NCBI RefSeq assembly: GCF_027947595.1 | Contig: NZ_CP116257.1 | Location: 7,748,001 to 7,812,000 of the forward strand | Reading direction: 5' to 3' | Source: Streptomyces lienomycini | GTDB lineage: Bacteria > Actinomycetota > Actinomycetes > Streptomycetales > Streptomycetaceae | Length of the DNA: 64,000 nt | Part shown: positions 15,525 to 24,514 of the stretch, piece by piece | Position numbering within the stretch: position 1 is the stretch's first letter | How the letters are laid out: every line of letters starts with the position of its first letter | Notes under the pieces: generated by a model | The model's input: only the letters and a program-made list of their open reading frames with translations | The model's database searches: none | Told to the model about the DNA's origin: nothing | Made by a program: the position numbers and the translations under genes

Positions 15525-15587
15525 CGTGCGCCGTCCCGCCTGGGTCGGAGCGGGTACAGCCTACCGGCCCCGTCCGCCGGGCGGGGT

Positions 15588-16175
15588 TCACGTGGGGAGA
15601 GGGGGGCGGGTGGCCTCCCAGGCCGCTTCGATCATCGGGAAGATCTCGTCCAGCGCGGCCTCGGGGTCGGGGTCCTCGCGGGCCAGGGAGTAGGCGTCGA
15701 TCACGAACCTCGCGAGGGTGCGGGCGGCGATGTCGCTCCGGTTCAGGGCGGGGTCCGCGGCGATGACCGCGGCCAGGGCGTCCGCGTGGCGCAGGCGGAC
15801 GGACTCGTCGTACTTCCGCAGGGCGGGGGACGCGTCGATCATGCGCCAGATCGGGGCGGCGCTGTCCGCGGTGCAGTGCCGTACGAGGGCCAGGACCTCG
15901 TGACGCAGGGCGGGGACGAGCGGCTCGTGCGGCGCCCGGTCGGTGACCGCCCGGGTGAGGCGTTGCTCGAAGTCCTCGTCCTGCTCGAACACCAGGGCCT
16001 CTTTCGAGGCGAAGTGGGAGAAGAGCGTGGTGACGGCCACGTCCGCCTCGGCGGCCACGTCGCGGATGCCCACCGCGTCGTACCCGCGCTCCAGGAAGAG
16101 CCGCAGCGCCGTGTCGGCGATCTTCTGACGGGTCGCGGCCTTCTTGCGCTCACGGCGTCCGGACTGCACGGTCAT
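15588..16175 (-). CDS. TetR-family transcriptional regulator
   Basis: 195 aa, with an N-terminal TetR helix-turn-helix (about residues 10-58: ATRQKIADTALRLFLERG, VRDVAAEADVAVTTLFSHF-like sequence, FASKEALVFEQ) and an all-helical ligand domain. It is divergent from a quinone-oxidoreductase-type gene 70 bp away and probably represses it together with itself. The CCGTTA repeats between the two genes are candidate operators. Confidence 0.85.
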   Translation of the reverse strand: MTVQSGRRERKKAATRQKIADTALRLFLERGYDAVGIRDVAAEADVAVTTLFSHFASKEALVFEQDEDFEQRLTRAVTDRAPHEPLVPALRHEVLALVRHCTADSAAPIWRMIDASPALRKYDESVRLRHADALAAVIAADPALNRSDIAARTLARFVIDAYSLAREDPDPEAALDEIFPMIEAAWEATRPPLPT

Positions 16176-16205
16176 GACCGCAGGCTAGCAGGTATGAAAG
16201 TGGAA

Positions 16206-16228
16206 CCGTTATGAAAACCTATCCGTTA
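16206..16228. promoter_or_regulatory. Repeated CCGTTA motif, possible TetR operator
   Basis: CCGTTA occurs at 16206-16211 and 16223-16228 (17-bp period) in the 70-bp gap between the divergent regulator and oxidoreductase genes. The surrounding AT-rich bases suit a promoter. Weak evidence. Confidence 0.35.
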
Positions 16229-16245
16229 GTGCTACGTTCGGCGGC

Positions 16246-17139
16246 ATGAGGAAAGTGAGCTTCGCCGAGTTCGGCGGTCCGGACGTTCTGCAACTCATCG
16301 ACGCCGAGGAGCCTCACGCGGGCCCCGGCCGCATACGTATCGCCGTGCGGGCGGCGGGCGTGAATCCCGTCGACTGGAGGATCCGGGAGGGCCAGGTCCT
16401 GGGGGCCCATCCGATCTCGCTGCCCTCCGGAGTCGGGCTGGACGCCGCCGGGATCGTGGACGAGGTCGGCGAGGGCGTGGCAGGGGTCGAGGTCGGTGAC
16501 CCGGTGTTCGGCGAGGGAGCCGACACCTACGCCGAGTTCGCCGTGCTGTCGGCCTGGGCGCGCATGCCCGAGGGGCTGACGTTCGAAGAGGCGGCCGGGT
16601 ACCCCTCCGTGGTGGAGACCGCGCTGCGCGTCATCCACGAGGTCGGTGTGCGCCCCGGGCAGACGCTGCTGGTCAGCGGCGCGTCCGGGGGAGTCGGGTC
16701 AGCGGTGCTGCAGATCGCCCGCGACCGGGGCATCACGGTGATCGGCACGGCCGGCGCCGCCAACCAGGAGTACCTGCGCGGCCTCGGCGCCCTCGCCACG
16801 ACGTACGGCGAGGGCTGGGTGGAGCGGGTGCGGCGGCTCGGCCGTGTCGACGCGGCGCTGGACCTGGCCGGCTCGGGTGTGATCCCCGAACTCGTCGGGC
16901 TGACCGGGGACCCGGAGAAGGTGGTGACCATCGCTGACCTCGGTGCGCCCGAGTTCGGCGTGCGGTTCTCGGGCGTGGCCGGGAGCGTGCCCGCGGCTCT
17001 CGCCGAGGCCGTCGGCCTCATGGCGCGCGGCCGGCTCCACATCCCGGTCGAGAAGTCGTACCCGCTCGCCGACGCCGCGGCGGCCCACACGGACAGCCGG
17101 GCCGGTCACACGCGCGGGCGGCGGGTCCTGATCGTCTGA
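16246..17139 (+). CDS. NADP-dependent quinone oxidoreductase-like protein (MDR family)
   Basis: The 297-aa protein belongs to the zinc-independent medium-chain dehydrogenase/reductase group. It has the GroES-like N-domain (AVRAAGVNPVDWRIREG), SGVGLDAAGIVDEVG, and a Rossmann motif SGASGGVGSAVLQIA near residue 147. No structural-zinc cysteine cluster is present. It would reduce quinones or enones with NADPH. Divergent TetR regulator suggests induction by an electrophile or quinone. Confidence 0.8.
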   Translation: MRKVSFAEFGGPDVLQLIDAEEPHAGPGRIRIAVRAAGVNPVDWRIREGQVLGAHPISLPSGVGLDAAGIVDEVGEGVAGVEVGDPVFGEGADTYAEFAVLSAWARMPEGLTFEEAAGYPSVVETALRVIHEVGVRPGQTLLVSGASGGVGSAVLQIARDRGITVIGTAGAANQEYLRGLGALATTYGEGWVERVRRLGRVDAALDLAGSGVIPELVGLTGDPEKVVTIADLGAPEFGVRFSGVAGSVPAALAEAVGLMARGRLHIPVEKSYPLADAAAAHTDSRAGHTRGRRVLIV

Positions 17140-17282
17140 GGCGGGGCCGGTCCGCCCTTCACCCAGTCCTTCACACCGACCTCCTGGGAGCCCGAGCACG
17201 GTGCGGCCCGACGACGTGACGGGCACCACCGAACGCTCTCCGAACACCCTTCGAACGCCCTCCGAAGCGGACTCTCCTACGC

Positions 17283-17315
17283 ACTTCGCCACCGGGGGGA
17301 ACCCGGTGGCGAAGT
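17283..17315. terminator. Bidirectional terminator
   Basis: A perfect 14-bp stem (ACTTCGCCACCGGG, 17283-17296, with 17302-17315) and a 5-nt loop lie between two convergent genes (oxidoreductase and HtrA-like protease). Confidence 0.75.
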
Positions 17316-17354
17316 CGTGGCGGATCAGGCGCGGGCAGTCGGGATCAGTCGGGA

Positions 17355-18896
17355 TCAGTCGTCGCCCAGCTTGGAGCCGAGGGTGACGTCGGTCGTGTGC
17401 TGCTTGCCGCCGCGCTCGTAGGTGACCGCGACCTTGTCGCCGGGCTTGTGGGTCCAGATCTCGCCGATCAGGGTCGGGCCGCTGTCGATCACCCGGTCGT
17501 CGAGCTTGGTGATCACGTCGCCGGGCTTCAGGCCCGCGTCGGCGGCTGGACCGCCCTTCTCGACGGGGGCGGAGCCGCCCACGCCCTGCTCGGTGATCTT
17601 GGCGCCGTTCGTGGTCTCCTCCAGGGAGACGGAGGCGCCGATCTTCGCGTACACCGGCTTGCCGGTCTCGATCAGCTGCTGGGCGACGTACTTGGCCTGG
17701 TTCACGGGGATCGCGAAGCCCAGACCGATGGAGCCGGCCTGGCCGGTGCCGAAGCCGCCGCTGCTCGTGGACTGGATCGCGGAGTTGATGCCGATGACGT
17801 TGCCCTGCGCGTCCAGCAGCGGCCCGCCCGAGTTGCCCGGGTTGATCGACGCGTCGGTCTGCAGGGCGCTCATGTAGGACGCCTTGCTGTCGGCACCGCC
17901 GTCGCTGGAGGCCACGGGGCGGTTCTTGGCGCTGATGATGCCCGTGGTCACCGTGTTGGACAGGCCGAAGGGAGCGCCGATGGCGATCGTGGAATCGCCG
18001 ACGGCGACCTTGTCGGAGTCGCCGAGGGGGAGCGGGTTCAGGTCCGAGGGGGCGTTCTCCAGCTTGATGACCGCCACGTCGTAGCCCTGGGCGTGGCCGA
18101 CCACCTCGGCCTCGTACTTCTTGCCGTTCGGGAAGGTCGCGCTGAGCTTGCCGCCGTCCACGGCCTCGGCCACCACGTGGTTGTTGGTGAGGATGTGGCC
18201 CTGCTTGTCGAAGACGAACCCGGTGCCGGTGCCGCCCTCGCCGTTGCTCCCCTCGGCCTGGATGGTGACCGTGCTGGGCAGCGCCTTGGCGGCCACCCCC
18301 GCCACGGTGCCCGCGTCGCGCTTGACGGAGCCGCCCGTGTCGGAGGCGGAGACCGTCGTGGAACCGCTCTCGTCGTTGTTCTTGGCGAGGCCGTAGCCGA
18401 GACCGCCGCCCACGCCCCCGGCGACCAGCGCGGCGATCAGGACGCCGGCGACCAGGCCGCCGCGGCCGCGCCCCGACTTCGGTGGCGGTGGCTGGTACGA
18501 GGCTCCCCAGCCGCCACCACCGGAACCGCCGCCGAAGCCGTCGCCGGAACCCTCGCCGAAGCCGGCGCCGCCGCCCGCGCCGTACGCCGGAAACTGGGTG
18601 GTCGCGCCGGTCGGGGCGCCCGGCGGCGGAGGAGGGGGCCAGGAGGCGTCGGGCGCCGTGGAGCCCTGAGGGACCTCACCCCCCTGCGGTGCCGCGTGCC
18701 CGTGAGCTGCCGTGCCCAGCGGTGCCGTGTGCCCCTGCGGCGCGGCCGGGGCCTGGACGGGGGAAGCCTCCGGCGCCTGCGGAGTCGGCGCCTGGTGCGG
18801 CGCGGGGGGCTGGGCGGAGGCAGCGGGAGCATCCACCGGCACAGGAGGTGCGGACGGGGCCGGGGGTACCGCGGTGCCCTCGTTCTCGGTGCTCAC
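17355..18896 (-). CDS. HtrA/DegP-like membrane serine protease
   Basis: 513 aa. A Pro/Ala/Gln/Gly-rich cytoplasmic segment of about 140 residues precedes one membrane helix (about 143-168), then a trypsin-like domain with catalytic His (LTNNHVV, near 239), Asp (YDVAVIKL, near 274) and Ser (NPGNSGGPLL, near 355), and a C-terminal PDZ domain (about 415-510). It faces the cell exterior and should degrade or refold damaged exported proteins. The low-complexity N-terminus is typical of actinobacterial members. Confidence 0.9.
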   Translation of the reverse strand: MSTENEGTAVPPAPSAPPVPVDAPAASAQPPAPHQAPTPQAPEASPVQAPAAPQGHTAPLGTAAHGHAAPQGGEVPQGSTAPDASWPPPPPPGAPTGATTQFPAYGAGGGAGFGEGSGDGFGGGSGGGGWGASYQPPPPKSGRGRGGLVAGVLIAALVAGGVGGGLGYGLAKNNDESGSTTVSASDTGGSVKRDAGTVAGVAAKALPSTVTIQAEGSNGEGGTGTGFVFDKQGHILTNNHVVAEAVDGGKLSATFPNGKKYEAEVVGHAQGYDVAVIKLENAPSDLNPLPLGDSDKVAVGDSTIAIGAPFGLSNTVTTGIISAKNRPVASSDGGADSKASYMSALQTDASINPGNSGGPLLDAQGNVIGINSAIQSTSSGGFGTGQAGSIGLGFAIPVNQAKYVAQQLIETGKPVYAKIGASVSLEETTNGAKITEQGVGGSAPVEKGGPAADAGLKPGDVITKLDDRVIDSGPTLIGEIWTHKPGDKVAVTYERGGKQHTTDVTLGSKLGDD

Positions 18897-19158
18897 AGCT
18901 TCTCTCCTCGTTCCACGGCTGTTTGTCGCTCACCCTGGTCGCGCTCAGCCACGCTCACGCGCTGCTCCACGGTCCGGCGCGATGCGGATGTGCTGGTGAT
19001 TCTGTATGCCATCAGCTTTTCCCACGGGCCGTCAGAGCACCATAAGCGGTTGCTGTGGGTCCTCGACCGTCCTTTATATGGGTCATCCCAGACTAAACGG
19101 ACGCGTTGCCCATTCCGCCGATGGCACGTCTACCCGCCCGCGGTGGCACCATGACGCG
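18897..19158. promoter_or_regulatory. Divergent promoter region of htrA-like and GDPD genes
   Basis: The 262-bp gap between divergent genes has no coding signal. It includes a TATA-rich patch (CCTTTATATGGG near 19071) likely to be part of a promoter for the protease gene. Confidence 0.35.
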
Positions 19159-19986
19159 GTGACTCACGCTCGACAGCACCGGATCCAGGTCGTCGCCCAC
19201 CGCGGAGCCTCCGAGGAGGCGCCCGAACACACGCTGGCCGCGTACCGGAAGGCGATCGAGGACGGGGCCGACGCGCTCGAGTGCGATGTGCGCCTGACGG
19301 CCGACGGCCACCTCGTCTGCGTCCACGACTGGCGCGTCAACCGTACGTCGAACGGCCGCGGCGCGGTGTCCGCGCTGGAGCTCGCCGACCTGGCCGCGCT
19401 CGACTTCGGCGCCCGCAGGACCCGGGAGTTCTGGCGCACGCGCGACGAGCAGCCCGACTGGGAGCACCGCCCCGAGGACCGGGAGGAAACCTCCGTCCTG
19501 ACCCTGGAGCGGCTGCTGCGGCTGGTCTCCGACGCGGGGCGGCGCGTGGAGCTGGCCATCGAGACCAAGCACCCCACGCGCTGGGCGGGGCAGGTGGAGG
19601 AGCGGCTGCTGCTGCTCCTCAAGCGGTTCGGACTCGACGCCCCCACCTCGGCCGAGGAGTCCCCCGTGCGCGTGATGAGCTTCTCGGCCCGGTCCCTGCA
19701 CCGGGTGCGGGCCGCGTCACCGACGCTGCCGACGGTCTATCTGATGCAGTTCGTCTCGCCCCGGCTGCGGGACGGGCGGCTGCCCGCGAACGTCCGGATC
19801 GCGGGCCCCTCGATACGGATCGTGCGCAACCACCCCGCCTACATCGAGCGCCTGAAGCGGGCCGGCCACGAGGTGCACGTGTGGACGGTCAACGAGCCGG
19901 CCGACGTGGATCTCTGCGCCGACCTGGGCGTCGACGCCATCATCACCAACCGGCCGCGCGCGGTCCTGGACCACCTGGGCCGCTGA
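19159..19986 (+). CDS. Glycerophosphodiester phosphodiesterase
   Basis: The 275-aa protein has the GDPD TIM-barrel signature: VVAHRGASEEAPEHTLAAY at the N-terminus, ECDVRLTADGHLVCVHDW with metal-binding Glu/Asp and catalytic His, and ELAIETKHP. It hydrolyses glycerophosphodiesters to glycerol-3-phosphate and an alcohol. The GTG at 19159 begins VTHARQHRIQVV directly before the first barrel strand; the longer upstream frame has no ribosome binding site and unlikely sequence. No signal peptide, so cytoplasmic. Confidence 0.9.
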   Translation: MTHARQHRIQVVAHRGASEEAPEHTLAAYRKAIEDGADALECDVRLTADGHLVCVHDWRVNRTSNGRGAVSALELADLAALDFGARRTREFWRTRDEQPDWEHRPEDREETSVLTLERLLRLVSDAGRRVELAIETKHPTRWAGQVEERLLLLLKRFGLDAPTSAEESPVRVMSFSARSLHRVRAASPTLPTVYLMQFVSPRLRDGRLPANVRIAGPSIRIVRNHPAYIERLKRAGHEVHVWTVNEPADVDLCADLGVDAIITNRPRAVLDHLGR

Positions 19987-20200
19987 TTCGCCCGCGTCCC
20001 TCGACCCGGCGGCCCTACTGCCGCCTTCTCCGCTCTCGGCCCCACCGATCAAATCCAGCCAGCCGGTCACAGGGAGTGCTCCGGCGCGTTCGGTGCGTGT
20101 TCGACCGTGTCGAATGCGTCACCGTGCGGCGATCGGCCGGTTTCCGGCTCTGGGCGATGGGGCATCCACACCGTGGCGTGGGGCGAAGGAGGTCTCGGGG

Positions 20201-20752
20201 GTGGCGTTGGTGGTGGCACAGGAGGTGCCCACGTCGTCGAGCATGGCCGTGCCCCATGGCCCTGCGGGCGTGGGGGAAGCGAGACACCGCATGCGTGATC
20301 AGTTGCGCAGGGGCGGCGTGGCGGAAGCGGTCATCGACGACGCCGTACTGGTCCTTTCGGAACTCTTGAGCAACGCGTGCAAGCACGGCCGCCCGCTGGG
20401 CGACGCCCTGAGCGGGGACGGCGACGTCCGCGCCGCGTGGCAGGTGGACGCGGGTGGCCGGCTGCTGGTGGAGGTCACCGACGGCGGCGGCCCCACCCGC
20501 CCGGCTCCGGCGACTCCCTCGGTCACCGCGCACGGCGGCCGCGGGCTGAACATCATCACGGCGCTCGCCGATGACTGGGGCGTACGGGACGACGCGCGCG
20601 GGGAGGTCACGGTCTGGGTCGTCGTCCACGACGACGTGCACGACCCGGACGCCGGACACCGGCGCGACGACTTCGCCGCCCGGATCTCGGCACCGGCGGT
20701 GTCGGAGATCCCCGGCCTCGACTTCGCGGACGCCTTCGACGACCTGGGCTGA
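20201..20752 (+). CDS. RsbW-like ATP-binding protein (anti-sigma/serine kinase type)
   Basis: This 183-aa protein is a stand-alone HATPase_c domain: ELLSNACKHG (N box), VEVTDGGGPTRP (G1), HGGRGLNIITALADDWGV (G2). Such proteins phosphorylate or sequester anti-sigma-factor antagonists or sigma factors in Streptomyces. The GTG at 20201 is chosen because AAGGAGG lies 8 bp upstream. The C-terminal tail (ARISAPAVSEIPGLDF) is extra. Its partner is unknown, but a PP2C phosphatase and another HATPase are within 8 kb. Confidence 0.75.
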   Translation: MALVVAQEVPTSSSMAVPHGPAGVGEARHRMRDQLRRGGVAEAVIDDAVLVLSELLSNACKHGRPLGDALSGDGDVRAAWQVDAGGRLLVEVTDGGGPTRPAPATPSVTAHGGRGLNIITALADDWGVRDDARGEVTVWVVVHDDVHDPDAGHRRDDFAARISAPAVSEIPGLDFADAFDDLG

Positions 20753-20792
20753 CTCGGTCGACACGCGGGGCGGGCGCGGCCGGAGCCCGGAC

Positions 20793-20945
20793 CGGACACG
20801 GTCGAAGCCCTGGACTGGTTCGCCCGTCACCTCGGGCGGACACGGTCGACGTCCTGGACTGGTTCGCCCGACACCCCGGGCGGACACGGTCGACGTCCTG
20901 GACTGGTTCGCCCGACACCCCGGGCGGACACGGTCGACGTCCTGG
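20793..20945. repeat. 44-bp tandem repeat, about 3.5 copies
   Basis: Units start at 20793, 20837, 20881 and 20925, each beginning CGGACACGGTCGA and containing CTGGACTGGTTCGCCCG. Copies 2 and 3 are identical, copy 1 differs at a few bases, copy 4 is partial. The period is not a multiple of three and the array lies 40 bp after a stop codon. Confidence 0.85.
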
Positions 20946-21237
20946 GACGACTCGTCCGTTGCCGTCGGGTTCGTGCGACAACCCGACCGGCCCCGCGGCC
21001 GCGCACGGAGCAGCCGCGCACGGGGCAACAACCCCACGCAGGGCGCCCCCAGGCGGGACGTCCACACGCGGGGCATCCAGACGCGGGGCAGGTGGCGGGC
21101 CCGACCGGGCCGACCGCGCGGCGGGCCGGGGTGAGTTGTCCACGGACGGTCCGTTGTCCACAGGGTCCCGTCGGCCGGGGTGGGAACGGCTAGGCTCGCG
21201 CCCGTACGAGTAGAGCCGTAACCGGGAGACACCCACG
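20946..21237. other. Intergenic segment with DnaA-box-like sites
   Basis: The rest of the 485-bp gap is GC-rich and non-coding. TTGTCCACG (21136-21144) and TTGTCCACA (21154-21162) match the actinomycete DnaA box, 18 bp apart in the same orientation, upstream of the DUF5926 gene. Confidence 0.45.
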
Positions 21238-22203
21238 ATGGCCAAGAAGCGACCCCAGACCAAGGCCAAGCGGCCCCAGCTCGACGATGCCGAGGTCCCG
21301 GTCGTCGGCGCCCGCGAGCCCTGCCCCTGCGGCAGTGGCCGCCGGTACAAGGCCTGCCACGGCCGGACCGCCGCGCAGGCCACGACCGCGCTGGTGCAGC
21401 GCCCGTTCGAGGGGCTGCCCGGCGAGTGCGACTGGGTGGCGCTGCGGGAGCTGGTGCCGGCCGCCACCGTCGAACTGACCCTGCGGGACGGCCTGCCCGA
21501 GGGCGTCCCCTCCGTCACGCTGGCCACGGTGCTGCCGATGGCCTGGCCGGCCCTGCGCCGAGACGACGGCTCGGTCCTGCTCGGCCTGCAGAACGACACG
21601 GCGTCGGGCGACATCAGCCGCGACCTCGCCGACACCCTCGCGCGGGCGCTGGCCGCCGAGCCCGGCACCCCGGTGCAGGGCCGCCGCGCACCTGCCGACG
21701 GTCCGCGGCTCCAGGACCTGCTCGCGCCCGAGGGAGCGTTCGAGCCGGAGGTGCACTCGGGCTTCGAGTTCTGGGTCCCGGACCCCGACAACGCCACGCC
21801 GGACGTCACCGCCTCCCTGGAGCGGGCCAACGCCGCGGCCATCCCGACCGTCCGGCTGCGCGGCGTGGACGCCGCCTACTGGTGCGAGACGCCGGACAAG
21901 AACCACCTGCGCTGGGTCATGCCGCACGAGGAGGAGCGGCTTCTGGACGCTCTTGCCCGGCTGCACGCCGCGGGCCGGTCGTCCCTGGGTGAGGGCACCC
22001 GCCTCGTCGGCTCCTTCCGCGCCCACGGACTCACCGTGCCGGTGTGGGACCTGCCGAGCGAGATCACCGCGGAGGACATCGAGAAGCCCGCCGCCGAGTT
22101 CGCCGAGCGGCTCGCCGAGGCTCTGGCCACGGACGCTCCGCTCACGCACGACGAGCGCCGGGCGCGCGGCGGGCTGACCAACCGGCAGGTCACCCTCAGC
22201 TGA
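21238..22203 (+). CDS. DUF5926 family protein with SEC-C zinc motif
   Basis: The 321-aa protein starts with a basic tail (MAKKRPQTKAKRPQ) and a SEC-C motif (REPCPCGSGRRYKACHG, about residues 24-41) that binds zinc and often contacts ribosomes or SecB. The rest matches what I recall as DUF5926, conserved in actinobacteria, of unknown function. GGGAGA precedes the ATG. Confidence 0.75.
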   Translation: MAKKRPQTKAKRPQLDDAEVPVVGAREPCPCGSGRRYKACHGRTAAQATTALVQRPFEGLPGECDWVALRELVPAATVELTLRDGLPEGVPSVTLATVLPMAWPALRRDDGSVLLGLQNDTASGDISRDLADTLARALAAEPGTPVQGRRAPADGPRLQDLLAPEGAFEPEVHSGFEFWVPDPDNATPDVTASLERANAAAIPTVRLRGVDAAYWCETPDKNHLRWVMPHEEERLLDALARLHAAGRSSLGEGTRLVGSFRAHGLTVPVWDLPSEITAEDIEKPAAEFAERLAEALATDAPLTHDERRARGGLTNRQVTLS

Positions 22204-22320
22204 CGCACGGCCGCGGACGTCCATCCGGCTGACCGACCGGTCAGCCGGAGCGGCGCGACCGTGGACGGGTGACTCCGGTCACAACTCCCGGTGATGGAAA
22301 GCCAGTCGGTGACCGGAAAC

Positions 22321-22476
22321 CAAGAGATCGAATTTGCTAACCGCCGATCTCTTGTTACCGTTCCAGTAGCCCGGTTGCTGGTGCATCCCCCGTCGCCAGC
22401 AACCGGGTCTTTCCATGCGCCGCACCGCACACGCACCGCGGTCGTCCGCCAACTCACCGTTCTCGCAGGTGAGTTG
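22321..22476. other. Three consecutive stem-loops
   Basis: CAAGAGATCG pairs with 22345-22354 (10 bp); CCCGGTTGCTGG (22370-22381) pairs with 22396-22407 (12 bp) and is followed by TCTTT; CAACTCACC (22450-22458) pairs with 22468-22476. They fill the 336-bp gap between two convergent genes. The second is a credible terminator; the others may be terminators or parts of a structured RNA. Confidence 0.6.
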
Positions 22477-22539
22477 CTGTCATCGTCTGCCCCGGACCCA
22501 GCAGCCACGCCGCCCGGCTGCACCTCACCGCCCCCGCGT

Positions 22540-23259
22540 CTACGACGCCCCGTCGCTTTCGGGACCGCTCTCGCTTCCGCTGCTTCCGGTACCCCGGGCG
22601 CTTCCGGGGCTCCCGTTGCTTCCCGTGCGCAGCAGCAGCGGTCCATAACCGGCCCGGCTCGCGAACTCCGCGATCGCGGTGTATCCGGCCGACCCGGTCG
22701 GGGTGCGTTCCGGTGGCGTCTCGCAGGTGCTCGGCTCGTCCTCCGCACTCACCGCGCACCGGATCCGCACGCTGCGCCCCTCGGGCCCCAGCAGGCTCAG
22801 CACGGCCTCGAGCGAGCTGCCGGTGATGTTGCGGTAGTAGGTCCTGGCCCAGGTCTCCGTCCCCCGGGTAAGGACACAGGTCTGCGCCTCGACGCCCGCG
22901 GGCGAGGTGAGTTCGGGGCCGCAGCGCGCGGCCAGCGCCGGACCGGGCGGCAGCGGGGAACGGGTGGGCGCGGCCCGTGCCGGAGCCCGTTCGGCCCCTC
23001 CCGGCGCCTTGCCGTCGCCGCCCCGCGACAGGAGGGGCACGGTCGCGGGCACCGTGGCGTCCGCGTCGCCCGAGGGCCCCGCGGACGCCACGGCGAACGG
23101 CAGTACGACCGCGCACACCACGACACCCACGAGCCCGTACAGACGGATCCGCCGACGGCCCGGCCCACCGCGGGCGGCACCGCCGCTCTCGCGAGCGCCA
23201 CGACGTGGCCCGGCGCGGAACCACCCGCCGGCGCGGTGCTCCCCTGCATGAAGCGGCAT
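22540..23259 (-). CDS. Single-pass membrane hypothetical protein
   Basis: 239 aa with an Arg/Gly-rich N-terminus, one membrane helix (about residues 40-59, LYGLVGVVVCAVVLPFAVA), a Pro/Ala-rich linker and an extracytoplasmic domain with three cysteines (RCGPELT, QTCVLTRG, IRCAVSAEDEPSTC). The C-terminus is Gly/Ser-rich. No family recognised. It lies 55 bp after the PrimPol-like gene on the same strand. Confidence 0.6.
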   Translation of the reverse strand: MPLHAGEHRAGGWFRAGPRRGARESGGAARGGPGRRRIRLYGLVGVVVCAVVLPFAVASAGPSGDADATVPATVPLLSRGGDGKAPGGAERAPARAAPTRSPLPPGPALAARCGPELTSPAGVEAQTCVLTRGTETWARTYYRNITGSSLEAVLSLLGPEGRSVRIRCAVSAEDEPSTCETPPERTPTGSAGYTAIAEFASRAGYGPLLLRTGSNGSPGSARGTGSSGSESGPESDGAS

Positions 23260-23314
23260 GGGGCGGACGATAACGACCGGGCCGGGCCCGGGCTTCCGCG
23301 CGCGCCGGACACTC

Positions 23315-23980
23315 CTACAACTCGGGCGCGCTCACACCCGTACGAGTGAGGGCGTCGACCGCCGCGTCCACCACGGCCTCCACGTCGGGCAGCCAGGGGG
23401 AGGCGGAGCCGGGCAGCGGTCCGCGTTCCCAGCGGACGGCACCGGCGCCGGTCTCGGACGGGGGCAGCGCCAGATAGCCGCCCTCGCCGTGGAAGCGCAG
23501 GGAGCCGGGGACGAAGTCCTTGGCGTAGAGCAGTTCACCCAACTGCTCCAGGGAGTACGGCCTGACCAGCAGCGCCCAGCGGGTCGGCGAGGCGACGACC
23601 GGGCCGATCCGCAGCCCGGCGCGGTCGAGCGCGGCCAGGGTGTGGGCGGCCGGCAGCGCGGGCAGGGAGACGGCGCACGGAGCGCCGCCCCCGGTGGCGA
23701 GGACGATCGGCGCGGTGGGCCGGTTGGTCCACCACCAGCGCACCATGCGCTCGTTGGTGGTGGCCGCGAGGAGGCCGGGGTCGAAGGGATGCGCGCCCGG
23801 CACCGTGCACTCGGGGTCGGGACAGCCGCAGCGCGAGCGCGCCCGCGGGTCGGCCGACGCACCCGGGAGTACGGGCCACTGCCATTGCGTCGCGTAGGTC
23901 AGGGCCGCGCCGATCAGCTCAGGCCGCCCGTCGTCGTGCCGGGACAGGAGCCTGCGTCGCTTTCCGAGGATCTCGCGCAT
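23315..23980 (-). CDS. PrimPol N-terminal-domain protein, possibly inactive
   Basis: The 221-aa protein resembles the N-terminal domain annotated as bifunctional DNA primase/polymerase in actinobacteria: AALTYATQWQWPVLPG at the start, CGCPDPECTVPGAHP (zinc-like cysteines), NRPTAPIVLATGGG and a C-terminal FHGEGGYLALPPS. In active members a DxD motif follows the TGG strand; here the equivalent reads CAVSLPAL, so catalytic carboxylates seem lost. It has no helicase partner here. It may be a regulatory or structural descendant. Confidence 0.65.
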   Translation of the reverse strand: MREILGKRRRLLSRHDDGRPELIGAALTYATQWQWPVLPGASADPRARSRCGCPDPECTVPGAHPFDPGLLAATTNERMVRWWWTNRPTAPIVLATGGGAPCAVSLPALPAAHTLAALDRAGLRIGPVVASPTRWALLVRPYSLEQLGELLYAKDFVPGSLRFHGEGGYLALPPSETGAGAVRWERGPLPGSASPWLPDVEAVVDAAVDALTRTGVSAPEL

Positions 23981-24514
23981 GAGCGCTCGTTCCTTTCCGT
24001 TGCACGCCTGGCAACACCGTGGTCACTTCACACCATGTGTCGATCACTTCGCTGTGCGTTGCTGGTGGCGCATCACACCCCTGCCGAGGGGCGTCCCCGC
24101 CGGGAACGCCTCCGCCAAGGGCAAGGGAAACCCCTGTGGATCGAGCACTGACTGGGTCCGTGACGGTTCCGACCACACTGCGTCTGGCAACAGCATGGGC
24201 GTGGCGCGGGGGTGGCGAAGTCTGGCGTTTGCCGTCGCGCGTATTTCTCTCCGCCTCCGCCACGGGAGGATGGGGCACGGTCGTCGGTGGATAGGACGCC
24301 CGGGTCCGCCGCCAGGTTCCAAGGTGGTCCCCAACCACCCCTGGCCTTCTCCGAGTACGTACCCATCACGACCGCTGTGACGCTCCGTGAAGCACCCCCA
24401 GTCGACCGCAACAAGGCGTCCTCCAGGGCAGTTTCAAGCCAATTTTGCTTTTGCGCAAGAGGTTGGGGAAGAGGTCGCCCCCACCTCATGGACACCAGGA
24501 ATCCCGGCAGGACA
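23981..24514. promoter_or_regulatory. 534-bp divergent intergenic region
   Basis: No convincing gene lies between the PrimPol-like gene (leftward) and the PP2C locus (rightward). The base composition is lower in GC than the genes. It should carry promoters for both; I could not pick a certain -10/-35 pair or operator. Confidence 0.35.

Noticed and set aside
17397..19154. 585-codon ORF opposite the HtrA-like gene
   Set aside because: Shadow of a GC-rich gene; no recognisable domain, while the opposite strand has a full protease.
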